Notes under the pieces: generated by a model
What the model was told of the DNA's origin: nothing
What the model saw: only the letters and a program-made list of their open reading frames with translations
Database searches by the model: none
DNA from: Holacanthus passer
Taxonomy: Eukaryota > Chordata > Actinopteri > Pomacanthidae
Direction: 5' to 3'
NCBI GenBank assembly: GCA_025331565.1
Contig: JAFREQ010000014.1
Coordinates: 4,792,501-4,856,500 of the forward strand
DNA: 64,000 bases
Shown here: positions 13,622 through 26,095 of the stretch, piece by piece
How the letters are laid out: every line of letters begins with the position of its first letter
Position numbering within the stretch: position 1 is the first letter of the stretch
Made by a program: the position numbers and the translations under genes

Positions 13622-13770
13622 ATGTCCTCTAAAGATTTCTGCTTTTGCGTGAAGCTTTGTTGAGCCTCGGGGCACAGAGGGAGACGTTCCTACAGCCGAG
13701 GCCTTAAAGATACTCTATGTGGGACTGATACTTCACACGGCAGCACCCAGGGCTAGAGAGACTGGCTTTT
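13622..13770 (+). repeat. Diverged duplicated segment, copy 2
   Basis: Partner of 12663-12790, 959 bp downstream in the same orientation. The shared blocks appear in the same order with small insertions, which points to an old duplication or two insertions of one repeat. Confidence 0.5.
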
Positions 13771-14891
13771 GGATCAAAGCAACACTGTGTCAAACTGGGC
13801 TCCGGGACATCCTTCCCCTCAGCCACATATCTCGAGCATAACCGAGCTAATGGGACTTCCTAGACTGAATCATGTGAGTCTGAAAACCTCTAAATGATGG
13901 GAGTAGCAGGGCCACTGCACCGCCGTCTGAAAGGTTTAGATCTCCGCTCCACCAGAGATTTAAATTCCAGCAACAGCAGCATGCTGAGTCAAAGAATTGC
14001 CTGAGCAGCAGTTGCTGTTATCTGAACTTTGGTAATACACCTGCGACTGTGACTTAAAATATACCTCCTAATTTTTTTTCCTGCGTTTTTTTCATCATAC
14101 TGTGAATCATAAGGTCTCTTAGAGCACTTTTTTTTTTAAGATAGGAATATCCCTGGGGCAGACAAAATGAAGAGCAGGCATTCATTTCCTTTTGATATGT
14201 TATCTGTGCGACTATCTGAGTGACAGACCCTGTTGTAAGAGGGTAAGTAGTGCGGAGAGAGAAAATGATACACACAATATAGAATATTATCCGCTGCAGC
14301 AAAGATTTTCACAGTATGTAATTCTCTGTCTCCTTCGTTCCTTTTATTGGACGCAGTATTAAGTAGACGGGGAGGATTTGCCTGAATGTTAAAAATGGCC
14401 GAGACATCTTTAAATATGTAGGGATTGATGTTAATCTGGAGCTCGGGAACAACCACCCTGTGGGGAGTTTGATTAAGTTTCACATTTTGGATTTTGGAGT
14501 TTTTAATAGTATGACAAGCGAAAAACATCCAGTTATCCAGTGGACCAAAATGCCTCATTATTAGAGAGGTCAGTGACAGCGGCAAGAGCTCTGTTATTAG
14601 GAACTAAACAACATGATCTAAACTCTTTACCAAAACCACATTATATTCACAACATTATGTACTAGTGCACTTTTATTTCTATAACATAAGAAGTTGTATA
14701 CGTCAGTGGAAACGACAGCAATATGCAGTGTATTTGGGAAAACTGCTGCCACAATAGCAGCATGGGTCAATAAAGACTAGTCATATGCTGGTGGACAGCG
14801 ATATGTGGCAATGCAACACAAGTGACTGTTTTCACTTGTGCCACTTGTTAAAGCTATCGATTAAAATTATATACCACTAGGAATCAAATGA

Positions 14892-14911
14892 CACTAAAAC
14901 AAGAGTGGCAC
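14892..14911 (+). repeat. Short direct repeat, copy 1
   Basis: CACTAAAACAAGAGTGGCAC occurs here and at 15107-15126 without a mismatch. Surrounding words (GTATA...CAGCAGGAAGTGG, TGTGCCACT) recur loosely, suggesting a decayed tandem duplication of about 215-315 bp across 14697-15130. Confidence 0.6.
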
Positions 14912-15106
14912 ACCACGAAGGGCGTTGGTCAAGCTGGACACTGAAGTCGACCAGTAACACAGTGTGACAGTTTCTAAGCAGCAACATGTTATAATCACTG
15001 TATGTCAATGAGTATAGTTATATGCCAGCAGGAAGTGGTATATGACAGCGAAATAAGCGTGACATAAAGTTTATAAAGGAATAAAACACTTAGCATCGAC
15101 ATGTGC

Positions 15107-15126
15107 CACTAAAACAAGAGTGGCAC
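15107..15126 (+). repeat. Short direct repeat, copy 2
   Basis: Exact second copy of the 20-nt word at 14892, 215 bp downstream in the same orientation. Confidence 0.6.
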
Positions 15127-15972
15127 CACATCAGCTACTTTTCGATTTCGGTGCTGCTGAAACACTGGTCTATCTCTTCGGGCCACAGGCCAGGCTTGTA
15201 AAAGGGAAACCTCCAGTAGAATAATGTGCCGTGTCACTTTTAATGCAGCCTTCCTTTTACTGGGCAAAAGGCTGAAACGGGTGTAAGCAGAATGAGAGTG
15301 AGTAAACCATAGAAGAAACCCAGAGAGATTATTTTTCTGAGATAGTGTGCCCTGATAGTGGATGATTTTAGCTCACTTGTTCGTGTTAACTAGTGTTGAC
15401 TATGCATCTTTATCTTATGTTTGCTTATAAGTATCATAATAAGTATCTTATTATTTTATTTTTATCAAATGAGTTTCACTTTCCATCTTATTTTCCATAA
15501 GTTTTCTTTTTTTTTTGTATGAAAGCTCTACAAATTATTATTGTTGTTGTTGTCGTTGTTAGTATGTAGTGTTAGTTAACGTTGCTCACTCAATCCGTTG
15601 CTGAGCTTATTCAATCAAACCTGCCCTCCTATTTTGTGCTCATTACTCTTCAGGGAGGTCAGAAGCTCAGTTACTCCGCTCAGCTAGCAGGCGCTCCATC
15701 CTATCATCATGGCTGACTAAGCCACCCCCGAAAAACCTTCAGGAAACCACGATGTTTGCGATGACGAGCAGCATTTTGTGCCCTTTGAGTAATTTCCTGA
15801 AACACTATAAAGATGCATTTTCCCCCTGAAATTAAACTTTAGACACACTGCATGACTTTATTATATTGCTGTGGTGTTCCAGTGGGTTTGAATATCATCT
15901 CAAGATAGATCAATAAACATGGCTTGAGCAGTCCCCAGGTTTCAACACAGCACTTTTTACGATAAGGCGAAA

Positions 15973-15974
<2 letters not shown>

Positions 15975-16029
<55 letters not shown>
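15975..16029 (+). repeat. (GT)27 microsatellite
   Basis: A pure GT run of 55 nt with no interruptions; likely highly polymorphic. It generates spurious poly-Cys-Val and poly-Thr-His open frames on the two strands. Confidence 0.98.
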
Positions 16030-16032
<3 letters not shown>

Positions 16033-17480
16033 TCACTGCTGAGGAATCTGCTGGAGTCAGCACTGACCAAGATCCCAGTGGACCAGCACCTTGTTGAATC
16101 TGTATCAGGCTGTTTCAACAGTGGGGGCTGTTGGCTGCTGGCTGCTGGCTCGGTGGATACAGGATGTGTACACAGAAATGTGTGTGAAACTGATCTGAAC
16201 TTTAGAAATACGCTGTAATACCTGAGAGGAATATTCTGGTTTGTTTTTCAGCCGTCTGGTAAATCTTTGATCGAAACACTGCTTCCAATGTTTTTGCCAA
16301 CGATTATATTAATTGCACCTACATGAAGCTGGCGAGTTTGAAATTTACAAAGTCTGTCCAATGCTGATGACACTGGACAAACTTGGTGCCACAGTATAGA
16401 AACACTCCTCCACTGTTTGCGCTGCGTGTTTGAAAGATATTTTGACTAATGATGTGAGTGACTGTACAGTGAATTTGTTTTCTTCACAGAACATTGGCTG
16501 AAAGATGTGGTTATATATATCCAAATAAAACACAATAAATACACAAAGCATAGGTCAGATATAACTCTAGCTTTTCAACTTAGACGTTTATATGTGGTCC
16601 TCCCATAGAGGTAAAAAAAAATCCTGATCAAATTCATTAAATTTTATTGATCTGCTACATTTAAGGTTGCAATATTTAACCCAGGCTAATTTGGTTTTTC
16701 CCTTGCATTCATGTTTGACTGCACTCATACAATTATGAGGGCTTCGCATTTCTTCAGTAAACTGTGGTTTACTGTTTGATTAATTGATTTAGATGAAGAG
16801 ATTTACTTCCTCCCAGCTGGTAAATAATGCACTGGGGAGGGGAGAAAAACAAACGATAACTCTGCTGAGATTTCTGCTGAAGGGTAGAGAATATAAATCC
16901 CATCCTTGGAAAGCATGACTAGGCATTTATTTCAAAACATAACTCAACACAGCTTACATTTGTTGAACATTGCTCTACACTCATCAATAATACTAAGGGA
17001 AATATTAATGTATAGAAATGAGCTGATTATATGTGTAGGAGCAAGTAATTGTGTTTTGATCACTGAAATTTCTTCAAACTTTGCAGAAAGATTTTTCTCA
17101 TTTTGCTGCTGGCAATTTAGGATTTGGTTCCTTTGGTGTGTTGCAGGTGTCAAAAATGTGATTTTCTTCAGCACAAAAAGCTCCTACACCTCTGTTTATG
17201 TCATATTATTCAAACAGCAGTAAACGATGTCGTCACCGTGTACTGAGGATTCACCAACTTCTGCTCAAAAACTGGGAAGCAAATGCCATTGATTGTCTCT
17301 CATTAATCTCTGCAGGTGTTGGATGTCTCCTCATCAGTGTCACTGTTAGAACATTTCTGGGCATTTGTCCAAAACAAAATCATGTAACGTCTTTTTTTTT
17401 TTTGGAGTTCAGATAACAAGTCGGGACATTAACTGGAAATGTTGAAATGTCATGGTTTTAGGTCAATTTATTTACTTCCC
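16030..17480. other. No gene recognised
   Basis: AT-rich DNA with chance frames up to about 105 codons; no domain or repeat family identified. Confidence 0.45.
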
Positions 17481-17489
17481 ATTTTATTT

Positions 17490-17640
17490 TAACAGAGCTT
17501 GTCCTGGACTCTTGATTTCTGCCTCCCTCCTGTTTGGATTTGTTTGCCTGTTTGGAATGCTTTTATCTGTTTTTGACCCTTGCCTGCCCTTGTCTTTTGA
17601 GTTTGATGATAAAAAATAAAAAGTATTGAACCGCTCCAGT
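17490..17640 (+). repeat. Possible retroelement 3' end with polyadenylation signal
   Basis: A pyrimidine-rich segment with repeated CTGTTTGGA, TTTTTGACC and CTTGCCTGCCCTTG words leads to AAAAAATAAAAAGTATTGAA and CCTGCCT. This resembles the tail or LTR end of fish retroelements. The assignment rests on pattern memory only. Confidence 0.3.
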
Positions 17641-17644
17641 CCTG

Positions 17645-19205
17645 CCTTGATGTCTGCAATTAGAGTCCTATTCCCTGTTTACCCGCTACCTAGCTTGCAC
17701 ATTGCAACAGCCAATCCATATTTCCATTGAAGACTAATATCAGAATTGCTTTTCTGCACACTTCAGAGTCTGACAAAGCTTTTTTCTCTAATATTCATTA
17801 GCCTCCTAGTTACTATGTCTGTTGACTTCTCATCCTGAATTTTAAAGCTCGTCTTTGCCTCAGGTGTGTAAACAGTGATGAAATTGTATCTAATTTGGTG
17901 AAATAAGTTTTCTGCCATGCCCCACAGTGTTATACCCTCTGAAATTCTAAGACCATCATCTCGAGTGCCTGTTGTAGCTAGCAGGCATATATGGTTTAAG
18001 TTGTCTGACATGTGAAACTTCAGCTTCCATAGTCCACAGAAGACGAGATATTTTTTGCTAAAAAAAAAACGACACTGTCACATTTGTTTTAGACATATGG
18101 CCAGAAAAGATACAGAGTGAACAGTGGCACCGATGAGCCGACATCCCACACCTACAGAGATGAACGAGGGACAAGAAATGATATTTTGTTTTTCCCAGTT
18201 TTTGAGTAGAAGTTTCTCACAGCTAAACTGAAGGTGGTGAAAACTCAAGACTGAACATTGTGGTGAACTTGCTTTCTGCTGTTCCTATAATGGGCAACAA
18301 CGAGAGGAGCTTTGGTACAAAAGAAAAATTGATTTTTTTTCTGACACCAAAGTTAAATGATGGACTTTAAAAGTAATTTCTTATATTGCTCCCTAACCCA
18401 AATGAATCTTCAGCGGTTCAAAAGAAACTTCGGGATTTGAGGTCATCACTGGATGTTGTAACCAAATCCTGATGTGTATCTTTCACACCGAGAAAATATT
18501 CACACCTCTATCTTCAAGATGTGAAATAACATTGCTGAGAGATGACAACACTGTAAATCCGCAGCATCGCATTTTCTGGAAATGATTCTGAATCATTAAC
18601 AGGATGTTTTTCAGCAGATGCAATCAGACCTGTTGGTGTTTACTGACCCCAATTAAAATATGAGTATTTAAAATGGAAATTTGATAAAGTCAGTAAAGCA
18701 CAAGACAATGCAAAATGAAGAACCACAAGCTATTTCTTTTTGGATTTGGAAATTAGCTCAGTAATAATGCCGGATATTAATCTTTGCACCACTCAATTAT
18801 CACCATATGCAGTTTCTGTTGTGATAGAAGGAAGGACAACACTGTTCTTCACTGCACTTGAAGGTTAGTGCATCTGCAGTTTTCCCATCTAAATGTACTG
18901 TATATTTTGCATCTTGATAGGTTTGTGAATGATTTTGTCGCAGTGCAATACAGTGTTGTGAACCTTGCAAAGCTTCTAAAACAACATGCAAGTTTTTTAA
19001 CTGCCTGACCCACAGTGTTACTTAATGATGAATAATATAGATTAATAATTCAGTTATTAGATTAAAAGTTTAAAAAATGACAAATACGTAATATTCCTTC
19101 TTGTATTTGTTATAATTCTAGTAACTGACATATGATAATAGAAATGGATTTGATTGGAGACTAACTGTATTCTCCATTGAGTGAAATGGCTGAACTATAC
19201 TTTTC
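17645..19205. other. No gene recognised
   Basis: Short chance frames only; nothing on either strand that I can tie to a gene family or a known repeat. Confidence 0.45.
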
Positions 19206-19209
19206 TTAA

Positions 19210-19495
19210 TGTCATCCTGTCTGTCTGCTGGGTCTGTCGGTCGGTCCAGAGCTTTGGTACAGCCTGAAACATCTCAACAACGATTTGATGTATTGCTATG
19301 AAAATATATCCAGACATTCATACCCCCATCAGGATGAATTGTAACTTTGGTGACCTCTGTCTTTTCTTCTGGTGTCATTATCAGGTCTAAATTATAATTT
19401 GTGCAATACTTTATGACCAAATACCTGCAAAATTAATTACCTTCCCATCAGCCTCAGCTGTACATTGTGTTGTGTTTATTTGCAAATTCTGAAAA
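19210..19495 (+). repeat. High-copy teleost dispersed repeat, 5' part
   Basis: Shows the ordered phrases CTGAAACATCTCAACAACGA, ACATTCATACCCCCATCAGG, ATGACCAAATACCTGCAAAA and CCCATCAGCCTCAGCTGTAC. I recognise these as successive parts of one abundant fish repeat. Its usual 3' part is missing here but appears at 21042. Confidence 0.7.
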
Positions 19496-19955
19496 TCAAA
19501 ATCTCAAAGCGCAGCTGGCTTGGCTGTTGACCCTTTGGCTTGTTGTTGACTACAAATGCCAAAGTATAGGTCAGACTAATGAAAATCATAATTTGATTTC
19601 CTCCCCAGTAAATCAATACATTTTAATATACTTGTATTACCCACCTCTTCCATGTGCACACAAACATAGAACTTAGTTTTACCACACTGTTCATCTTAAA
19701 CTTTAACATGATGCAGCCACCCGACAAAAAGCTACTGCACAAGACCAGGAGAACAAAACAAATAAAGTAAAGCCAACCAAGTGGCAAAGACAAACAAAAA
19801 AAAGAAAGATAAAACAAAAACATTACCGACAACTTTTTTTCATCAAAGAATCTTCTGCTGCTCGTGTTTGCTGCTAACAATATTCACTCTGCATCTCAGC
19901 TTAATGAGCCCTACTGAAGCAAACATTAGCGCCGCTGCTGCTGCCAATGCAACTG

Positions 19956-19958
<3 letters not shown>

Positions 19959-19998
<40 letters not shown>
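19959..19998 (+). repeat. (TG)20 microsatellite
   Basis: A pure TG run of 40 nt; the antisense frames through it encode poly-Thr-His artefacts. Confidence 0.98.
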
Positions 19999-20001
<3 letters not shown>

Positions 20002-21041
20002 CCATGCCAGCAGATGCCCAGAGCCAAGGGCAAGCATGTTTTAGAGTGATGATAATAAAGATGAGGACGATGACAAGCAGCATCAAAACATGATAAATGA
20101 CACCATATCAGTTCATATTCAATAAGGAGTATCATCAATTTCTCGAGCTGGATGAACAGCTCCTGTGTCAGTGCACAGCTGTTCGTCTGTTCCTTTAGCC
20201 TGTTCATTCTCACACTGCTCGTAGCATGCTGGAAGGTAATGAAATGAAAGTTTGAATTGACAGCTACAGAACAAACTGCACACTCTTAATTTTTAAACTG
20301 TTCCAGGGCATGTGGTGCAGAAGTGATTTGTACTGTAGAACATCTCCCACAAGCCATCCCAGGTTTCCATTGGCGATTTCTGCTATTGTAATAGGACGTT
20401 ATATATGTTATAGAACATCTTATACATTTCCAAAGATTAGTGTAGACATAGCACATACATTATTAAGTGTTACATTTTGGAAATAGGGCCTCAGTTTGCA
20501 TTTTTAAATGTGTTTGCAGAAGCTTCCCACTGCTCATAAAAATAAAATACAGCATAAGATTTAGCAGAGATTGTTATTTCCTGACCAAAACTGTGTGGTG
20601 GAATGCCCCTTTCCTATTTTACATTAGTAAGGAGAAGTATTGCCCTTGAAAACAGTTCTTTAATGTTTTCTGGGGCTCTGGAAGAAGCTTTTTAAATTCT
20701 GAGAAACTAACTTTAGTGACATCATCATAGGATATCAGACTGTTTTTTGACAAGAATCACTTAGATTTGTGTTTTGAAGAGTTTTGATCACAATATATGT
20801 TACAGATGAAAAATAAATGAAGTCAGTGGTGAATGAAACGATGTAATGTAAACCATCTTTGGCATTTCTTTACTGCAGCTTCTCACTAATTAAAGACCTT
20901 TTTCTCAGCAGACACTTTGACGTGTCATGGTGGGAAAAGTACAGGTGTAATAAATAACTGTAATAAGGTCTGAATTCCATTTATCTCAGCCGGATGCAGG
21001 GTCCTGGTCTTGTGCATGCTGTGTTCAACAAAGTTCAGACA

Positions 21042-21149
21042 ATGTCAGCATTGTCATTGTGAGCATATTAGCTTTCTGACATTAGCATTTTGATTAAAGT
21101 ACAGCCTCACAGAGCTGCTTGCATGTCTCCAGACTCTCAGTCTTGTTTT
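21042..21149 (+). repeat. High-copy teleost dispersed repeat, 3' part
   Basis: Contains CAGCATTGTCATTGTGAGCA, GACATTAGCATTTTGATTAA and GTACAGCCTCACAGAGCTGC, then ACTCTCAGTCTTGTTTT. I recognise this as the downstream portion of the same family as 19210-19495, in the same orientation. Confidence 0.65.
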
Positions 21150-21229
21150 AATACCTCTGATGCAGCCCCAACTTAATAGAAGTAGAATAGTAAATCACCT
21201 CCGCTAAAGTTGGTTCATCCATCACATTT

Positions 21230-21284
21230 GATGCACATTTCCCCACTGAGGGACGAATAAAGGTTTATTATCTTATCTTAATGT
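21230..21284 (+). repeat. Possible LINE/SINE 3' tail
   Basis: CATTTCCCCACTGAGGGACG is followed by AATAAAGGTTTATTATCTTA and short TCTTA repeats. This is a pattern shared by the 3' ends of several fish non-LTR elements. No body is recognisable upstream. Confidence 0.4.
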
Positions 21285-21289
21285 CTACA

Positions 21290-23650
21290 TCAAATGTATG
21301 TGTTGTTTAAAGCTAATACATGCATTACGTCCTGCAGTTTGATGACAGTCAAGCTAAGTGGAAGCAACATCTCTTTTACGAGCTACAGTCGACTTGTAAG
21401 CTTCACACTACATTTGTGTTATCTTATGTGTGTACAGTCCTGACTCTGGAACAGACCCTTTCATGGCATGCGTGCATTGCAGAGATTTTCCATCTCATGC
21501 AGACTTTCCACTGTACCACAGACGTGCATGCGTTCTGGGTCCACCATCTATTTTGGGCATTTTTCTTAAATTCATGAAAGAGCAGCTCTGCCAAATAACT
21601 TGAATCAAGATTAGCATTTGAATAGAAAACAAACACATACAAAAATGCCTCCATCCTGGATTTAAAAACATATATTCTGTTTGGTAAGCATGAGAGAGAT
21701 TTGAATTTATTATATTTTGTCTGTGGATAAGCCCATCTGATTCATCAACAGGGTATCCCTTCCTATTGATTGTATAAACTCAGCCTCACTATATATATGC
21801 ATGTAAAATCCCCATTCACCTCCTACTGTCATTCCACTGAATCTCTGCGCAATCTGCTGTCAATTTCACAAATAAAACAAAATTGCAAAATGTCCTTAAG
21901 TGTGTGCTTGCTGCTGAATTGAGAAGCATACGGTATTTAAAACAGGATCTTTGATTCATGAGACGGCAGTAATTTTAGTTTCTGCCCCCAAAACAGACCG
22001 CAAGTTTATTAAGCCCATAATTAGAACACGGCTAAAGACCATGCCAAAACATTACATCCTATTAATAATCAAATAGTGTCCTTGAATGATGTCATTTGTC
22101 TTGTATGAGTGTAAAACTATGCTTCCCATTTACAATGACACGCACAATCTGCCTGCTGTTAGAACCACTAGATGCTGTATTGTTGCTGACAAGGATGCCA
22201 ATGCTAATTAGGAGCGAATGGCTAATCATGCCCTGATGCTTACGTTTATGCTATCAGGGTGTTTCTTTTTTTTTTTCAGTGTCCAGTGAAGTGAAGCAGT
22301 TCACAACAAAGCCGAGTACCTGCATCTCTCCGTCTGTGAAGTGGCAATGATTGACACATTAAAGATGATCAGATTATCTAAATGCTTTACACAAAGACTG
22401 AATATGAAGTACCTACTTCATGTGCCTATAATGAGTAGAACAGATGTTTTCAGTAAACAAAAATATCAGTGCAAATAGTTATAGATCAATCATTTATAAC
22501 AGCAATCAATGATCAGGATATAGGATCAAACTTGTGCTGAAGAAAAAAACCCCAAATATTTTTGGTGTACAGTTAACTTTCAGATTATACACTGCGTCGA
22601 GTTGACTCCACTCGACACCCCTCTTTAAAATTGCAGGTAGTGGTGGTGTTGTAATGGCTCGAATGATCAGCAAAGTGAGAGCCCGTGCTGTCAGATTATG
22701 AAGACTCATTGACTTTTTTGAATGTGATTGGTGACTGCAAGAGCTAATACTGATCGCCTGATGGAGTGCATGATTGCAGTGTTCTGCCTGAGCAAATGCG
22801 ATGCTCCATTTCACTCAGAAACAGTCGAATTTGGCAGAAAGGGCTCTCCTCTCCAAAATCCTACCCTGATGAATCTGAGCAGTTGTGTGAGATTCTGTGG
22901 TGAGCACAATAATGATAAAAATAAAAAAACAAAACAAAAATCTGTCTCCTGATTGTTCAAGGAGCACCCTGGAAACAGCCTCAACCAACAGAGCCAACAC
23001 CACGATCTTCATCCTGGTAGTTCCTATACTTAGCCAATGTGAGGGAACGAGCATGTTGTAATTCTCCGTGGACGTTTACAAATCTTTTCTCACTTGAGAT
23101 ATGAGCTCAGCAAACACACTGGACACCCCGAAATGATCAAGATTGCAGCAGTATTTTTATACGAGGGAAAAGTTCTGGACAACTTCTGAGCGTAGAAATG
23201 AACAACACAGTTGGAAGTTTGCAGCTGAGGTGTTTTATAGAATCTCAAATGGTCTCAGACATGAGACCAATCTGTCCTCTGTGTGCAGGCATGACAGCTT
23301 AATCACAATTTTTGACAAATGTCCTCAGAGTAACGTAATGGCATTGTTTGCTCTCTGGTTAAAAACACTCTTTAGGTCTAAGATTTAGCTGTTATGTTAT
23401 TGGAAGTTTTTAGTCCTCACTATTAACAACATAATTTATAATCTTACGTTTTAAAAGACGGTTAAAATGCCATACCTTGTTAACATGATCACAATTTTTT
23501 ATGCCAAGTCACCAATTAATATGGTGATGCTTTTATTGCACAGTAACATAAAGGTGAAAGAAAGGCTAAAGGTCAGGTTAAGGGCAAGATCTATGTGATC
23601 TGCTTCACAGTTCAACAGCAGTTAGTCTATCCAGCCTGTTTTCAAAATCA
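21290..23650. other. No gene recognised
   Basis: AT-rich DNA with chance frames up to 102 codons and no identifiable motif or repeat. Confidence 0.45.
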
Positions 23651-23659
23651 AATAGAAAT

Positions 23660-23954
23660 TTGGGGAAATGCGCTTATTCGCTTTCTTGCTGAGTGTTAGA
23701 TGAAAAGATCAATACCACGTTAAATACGAAGCTGCAATCAGCCGCTTTTAGCTCAGTGTAAAGACTGGAATTAGGCAGGTTTTGTTACCACTTGGCGGCA
23801 CCAGGCTAGCTGTTCCCCCCTGTTTCCAATCTTTATGCTGACCTATGATAACTGACGACTGGCTCTAGTGTTACATTAATGGACAGACATGAGAGTTGTA
23901 TTGATCATCTCATCTAACATGCAGCAATAAAACGAATATGTGTATTACCCAAAA
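23660..23954. mobile_element. MITE-like element with ~58-bp terminal inverted repeats
   Basis: The left end (23660-23717: TTGGGGAAATGCGCTTATTC..., TTAGATGAAAAGATCAATAC) is the reverse complement of the right end (23897-23954) at roughly four bases in five. Internal phrases such as AAGACTGGAATTAGGCAGG and TTCCAATCTTTATGCTGACC fit an abundant fish nonautonomous element. There is no transposase. Confidence 0.75.
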
Positions 23955-24021
23955 TGAAGTATTGCTTTAATACTCAAGGAGGGTTTAAGAGCAACTGGTT
24001 CCAGGTGTTTGAACCTCTGTG

Positions 24022-24610
24022 GGGTCGTTATCAAGGTCGTTGATACCACTGGTTCATTAGTGCTCCTGGTTGTTAGTCATTCGAGTCGTAACCTGAGGCC
24101 ACGTGTAAACAACCATCTGTGTGCTCGGTCTTGTCAGTTCACCTACACCTGAAAGAGAAGGGACACTCTTTCGAGGACAGCGACGTACATATGTTGAATA
24201 GGGAGGACAGACGGTTTGAAATATTGAGTGAGTGATGGAGGCTGTTTATGTCAAAGTAGAGAAACCCTCCCTCAACAGAGGAGGAGGTCTACGACACCAT
24301 TATCCCCCACACGCAATGCCGTCCTTTCATCCCTTCCCAGGAGACCGAACAACAACAGGAGACTTCAACAACTCTAATGACCGTCGTTATAACAACCAGG
24401 AGCACTAACGAACCAAGTGGCACCACGACCTTGATAACGACCCTGCGCAGGTAACTCTGCCAGTCAGTTAGACCTGAAGAAGCCCCTTGGATGAGAAGCC
24501 AAACACTTTCAGGTATCTACAACCAGGTCCGGTTGCCCTAGATTCAAACCTGCTTTGGATAACCACGACCTGGATGACTGAGAATCTTCACAGACATATT
24601 CCTTTAATAT
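24022..24610 (+). mobile_element. Decayed retroelement tail, Penelope-like/GIY-YIG type
   Basis: Frame fragments read HLHLKEKGHSFEDSDVHMLN, then MEAVYVKVEKPSLNRGGGLR after a frameshift. A 3' segment follows with LKKPLG-type and RYLQPGPVALDSNLLWITTT residues. I recognise these as the C-terminal region following GIY-YIG endonuclease domains in fish retroelement proteins, most likely Penelope-like; the class is inferred. A 57-61 bp inverted repeat (24022-24078 against 24383-24443) brackets the coding relic. Confidence 0.55.
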
Positions 24611-26095
24611 TAGGAAAAGCATTGTCGATGCTAGTCGGCTGTCTGTGTTGTGTGTATATGTTTTTCTGCTTTTTGAGTTTATATAAGGAAGTAAATGGGG
24701 GAAAAAAAGAAAACTTCTAAAGAAATCTGTTGGTTTTGAAGTTACTTTGAATTGATGTGCAGCTCTGGGACTTAAGACCGGTGACATATAGCATGAAGAT
24801 TGTTGTTAAATGTGAGTGGGTCAGAATAAATACCTTCTGATGTAGCAGCCATAGGTTAAATGGAGGCCTGGGGACTGCACTTCCCGGCAGTCTTTCCTGG
24901 TAGAGAGACATCTTTGTGTTCAGAATTCCTCAGAAAGCTAAGGCCCTGGTGTTTAATGAGTTCAAGGGAAAGCGTTCAACAGCGTACGAGCTCCAGTGTG
25001 TTTAAGAAGCATTGCATGCATCGCTGGTGGTGGAAGGAGAAGGATAATGAGCGGTTTCCAAGGCCTGAAGCAAGAATTTCTGACTGAGTGAGGCCTTGAT
25101 ATAATGAAAGGCCATTGGCTTAAAGTAATCCGAGTTTGGACTCTTGGCTTCTTAGCGGGTGTCACAACAGACACTGGCAGCAGCTTAATTAGTTACAGTG
25201 GCATGTAGCAACGTAGTCATAAGGAGCTAAACCCAGAAATAGGAGTAGCATGAAGAATCAGCATAGTGAGAGTGTTGGATTTTAAAGAACAACTCACTGA
25301 TTTATTTGAATGAGGTGATGGGTGAGTGTTCGAGTCATTTGACAGCGATTGGTTGATGCATGTAAAATCTTTAATGTTCAGCTTTTTGGAGCACAGCGGC
25401 TGTTTAAAGTCTGAGTTTATGCTGGTAGTGATTTCCTACCTCACTTCATTCAATAATTATCCCAGTCAACTACTGTGCAGAGGGCTGCTGTCCTGTCGTG
25501 TTAATTAGTTCGGCATTAATGGTAGCTTTCCGTTCGCTTAACTCTTCTCATATACATGGTCTGGGGGGGTCTTGGGATAGCTGCATTTTCATTCAGTTAG
25601 GCTTAGCAGGGCCTCTAGTTTATGGACTTTCTTACTTTGAACATCCATCTTTAGTCTGCATCTAAGCACCGATATATTGATGGTTTGCTTTACTCTCTTC
25701 ATGTGATAGAGACAGAAAGGGTAGGTGGGTGCACACGATGCATCTCTAATAGGAGAAGGAGACAAAAACCATTTTTTAATGCGACATGTAACTCTTTTGT
25801 ATTGCCAGAATTAAAATTTTCCAATCGACATTTGAACGAGGCAGCGGCATATTGTTCTGTCTTTTCTTTGAACTCGAGAGTTGGAACAACATCCTTCCTT
25901 TGTGTATGAGAATGCACACAGTGATCAAATTACCAGAGAAGGGAAAACCCACATGGAGGATGATGATACACTGCATTAGATTTGAGCAGCACCTGCCCAC
26001 TTTGAATCCAAGGTCTGACGCTAATTCACAATTCAAAAGACAAAGCTTGATATGGTATGACTAAAGCTGTTTGTTAAACCCTGTCGTAGCAAATT

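Noticed and set aside
14136..14585. 149-codon minus-strand frame
   Set aside because: No family motif, signal peptide or convincing splice context; consistent with chance in AT-rich DNA.
15839..16218. Poly-Thr-His and poly-Cys-Val frames
   Set aside because: Direct translation of the GT microsatellite.
19843..20213. Three minus-strand frames with Thr-His runs
   Set aside because: Direct translation of the TG microsatellite at 19959-19998.
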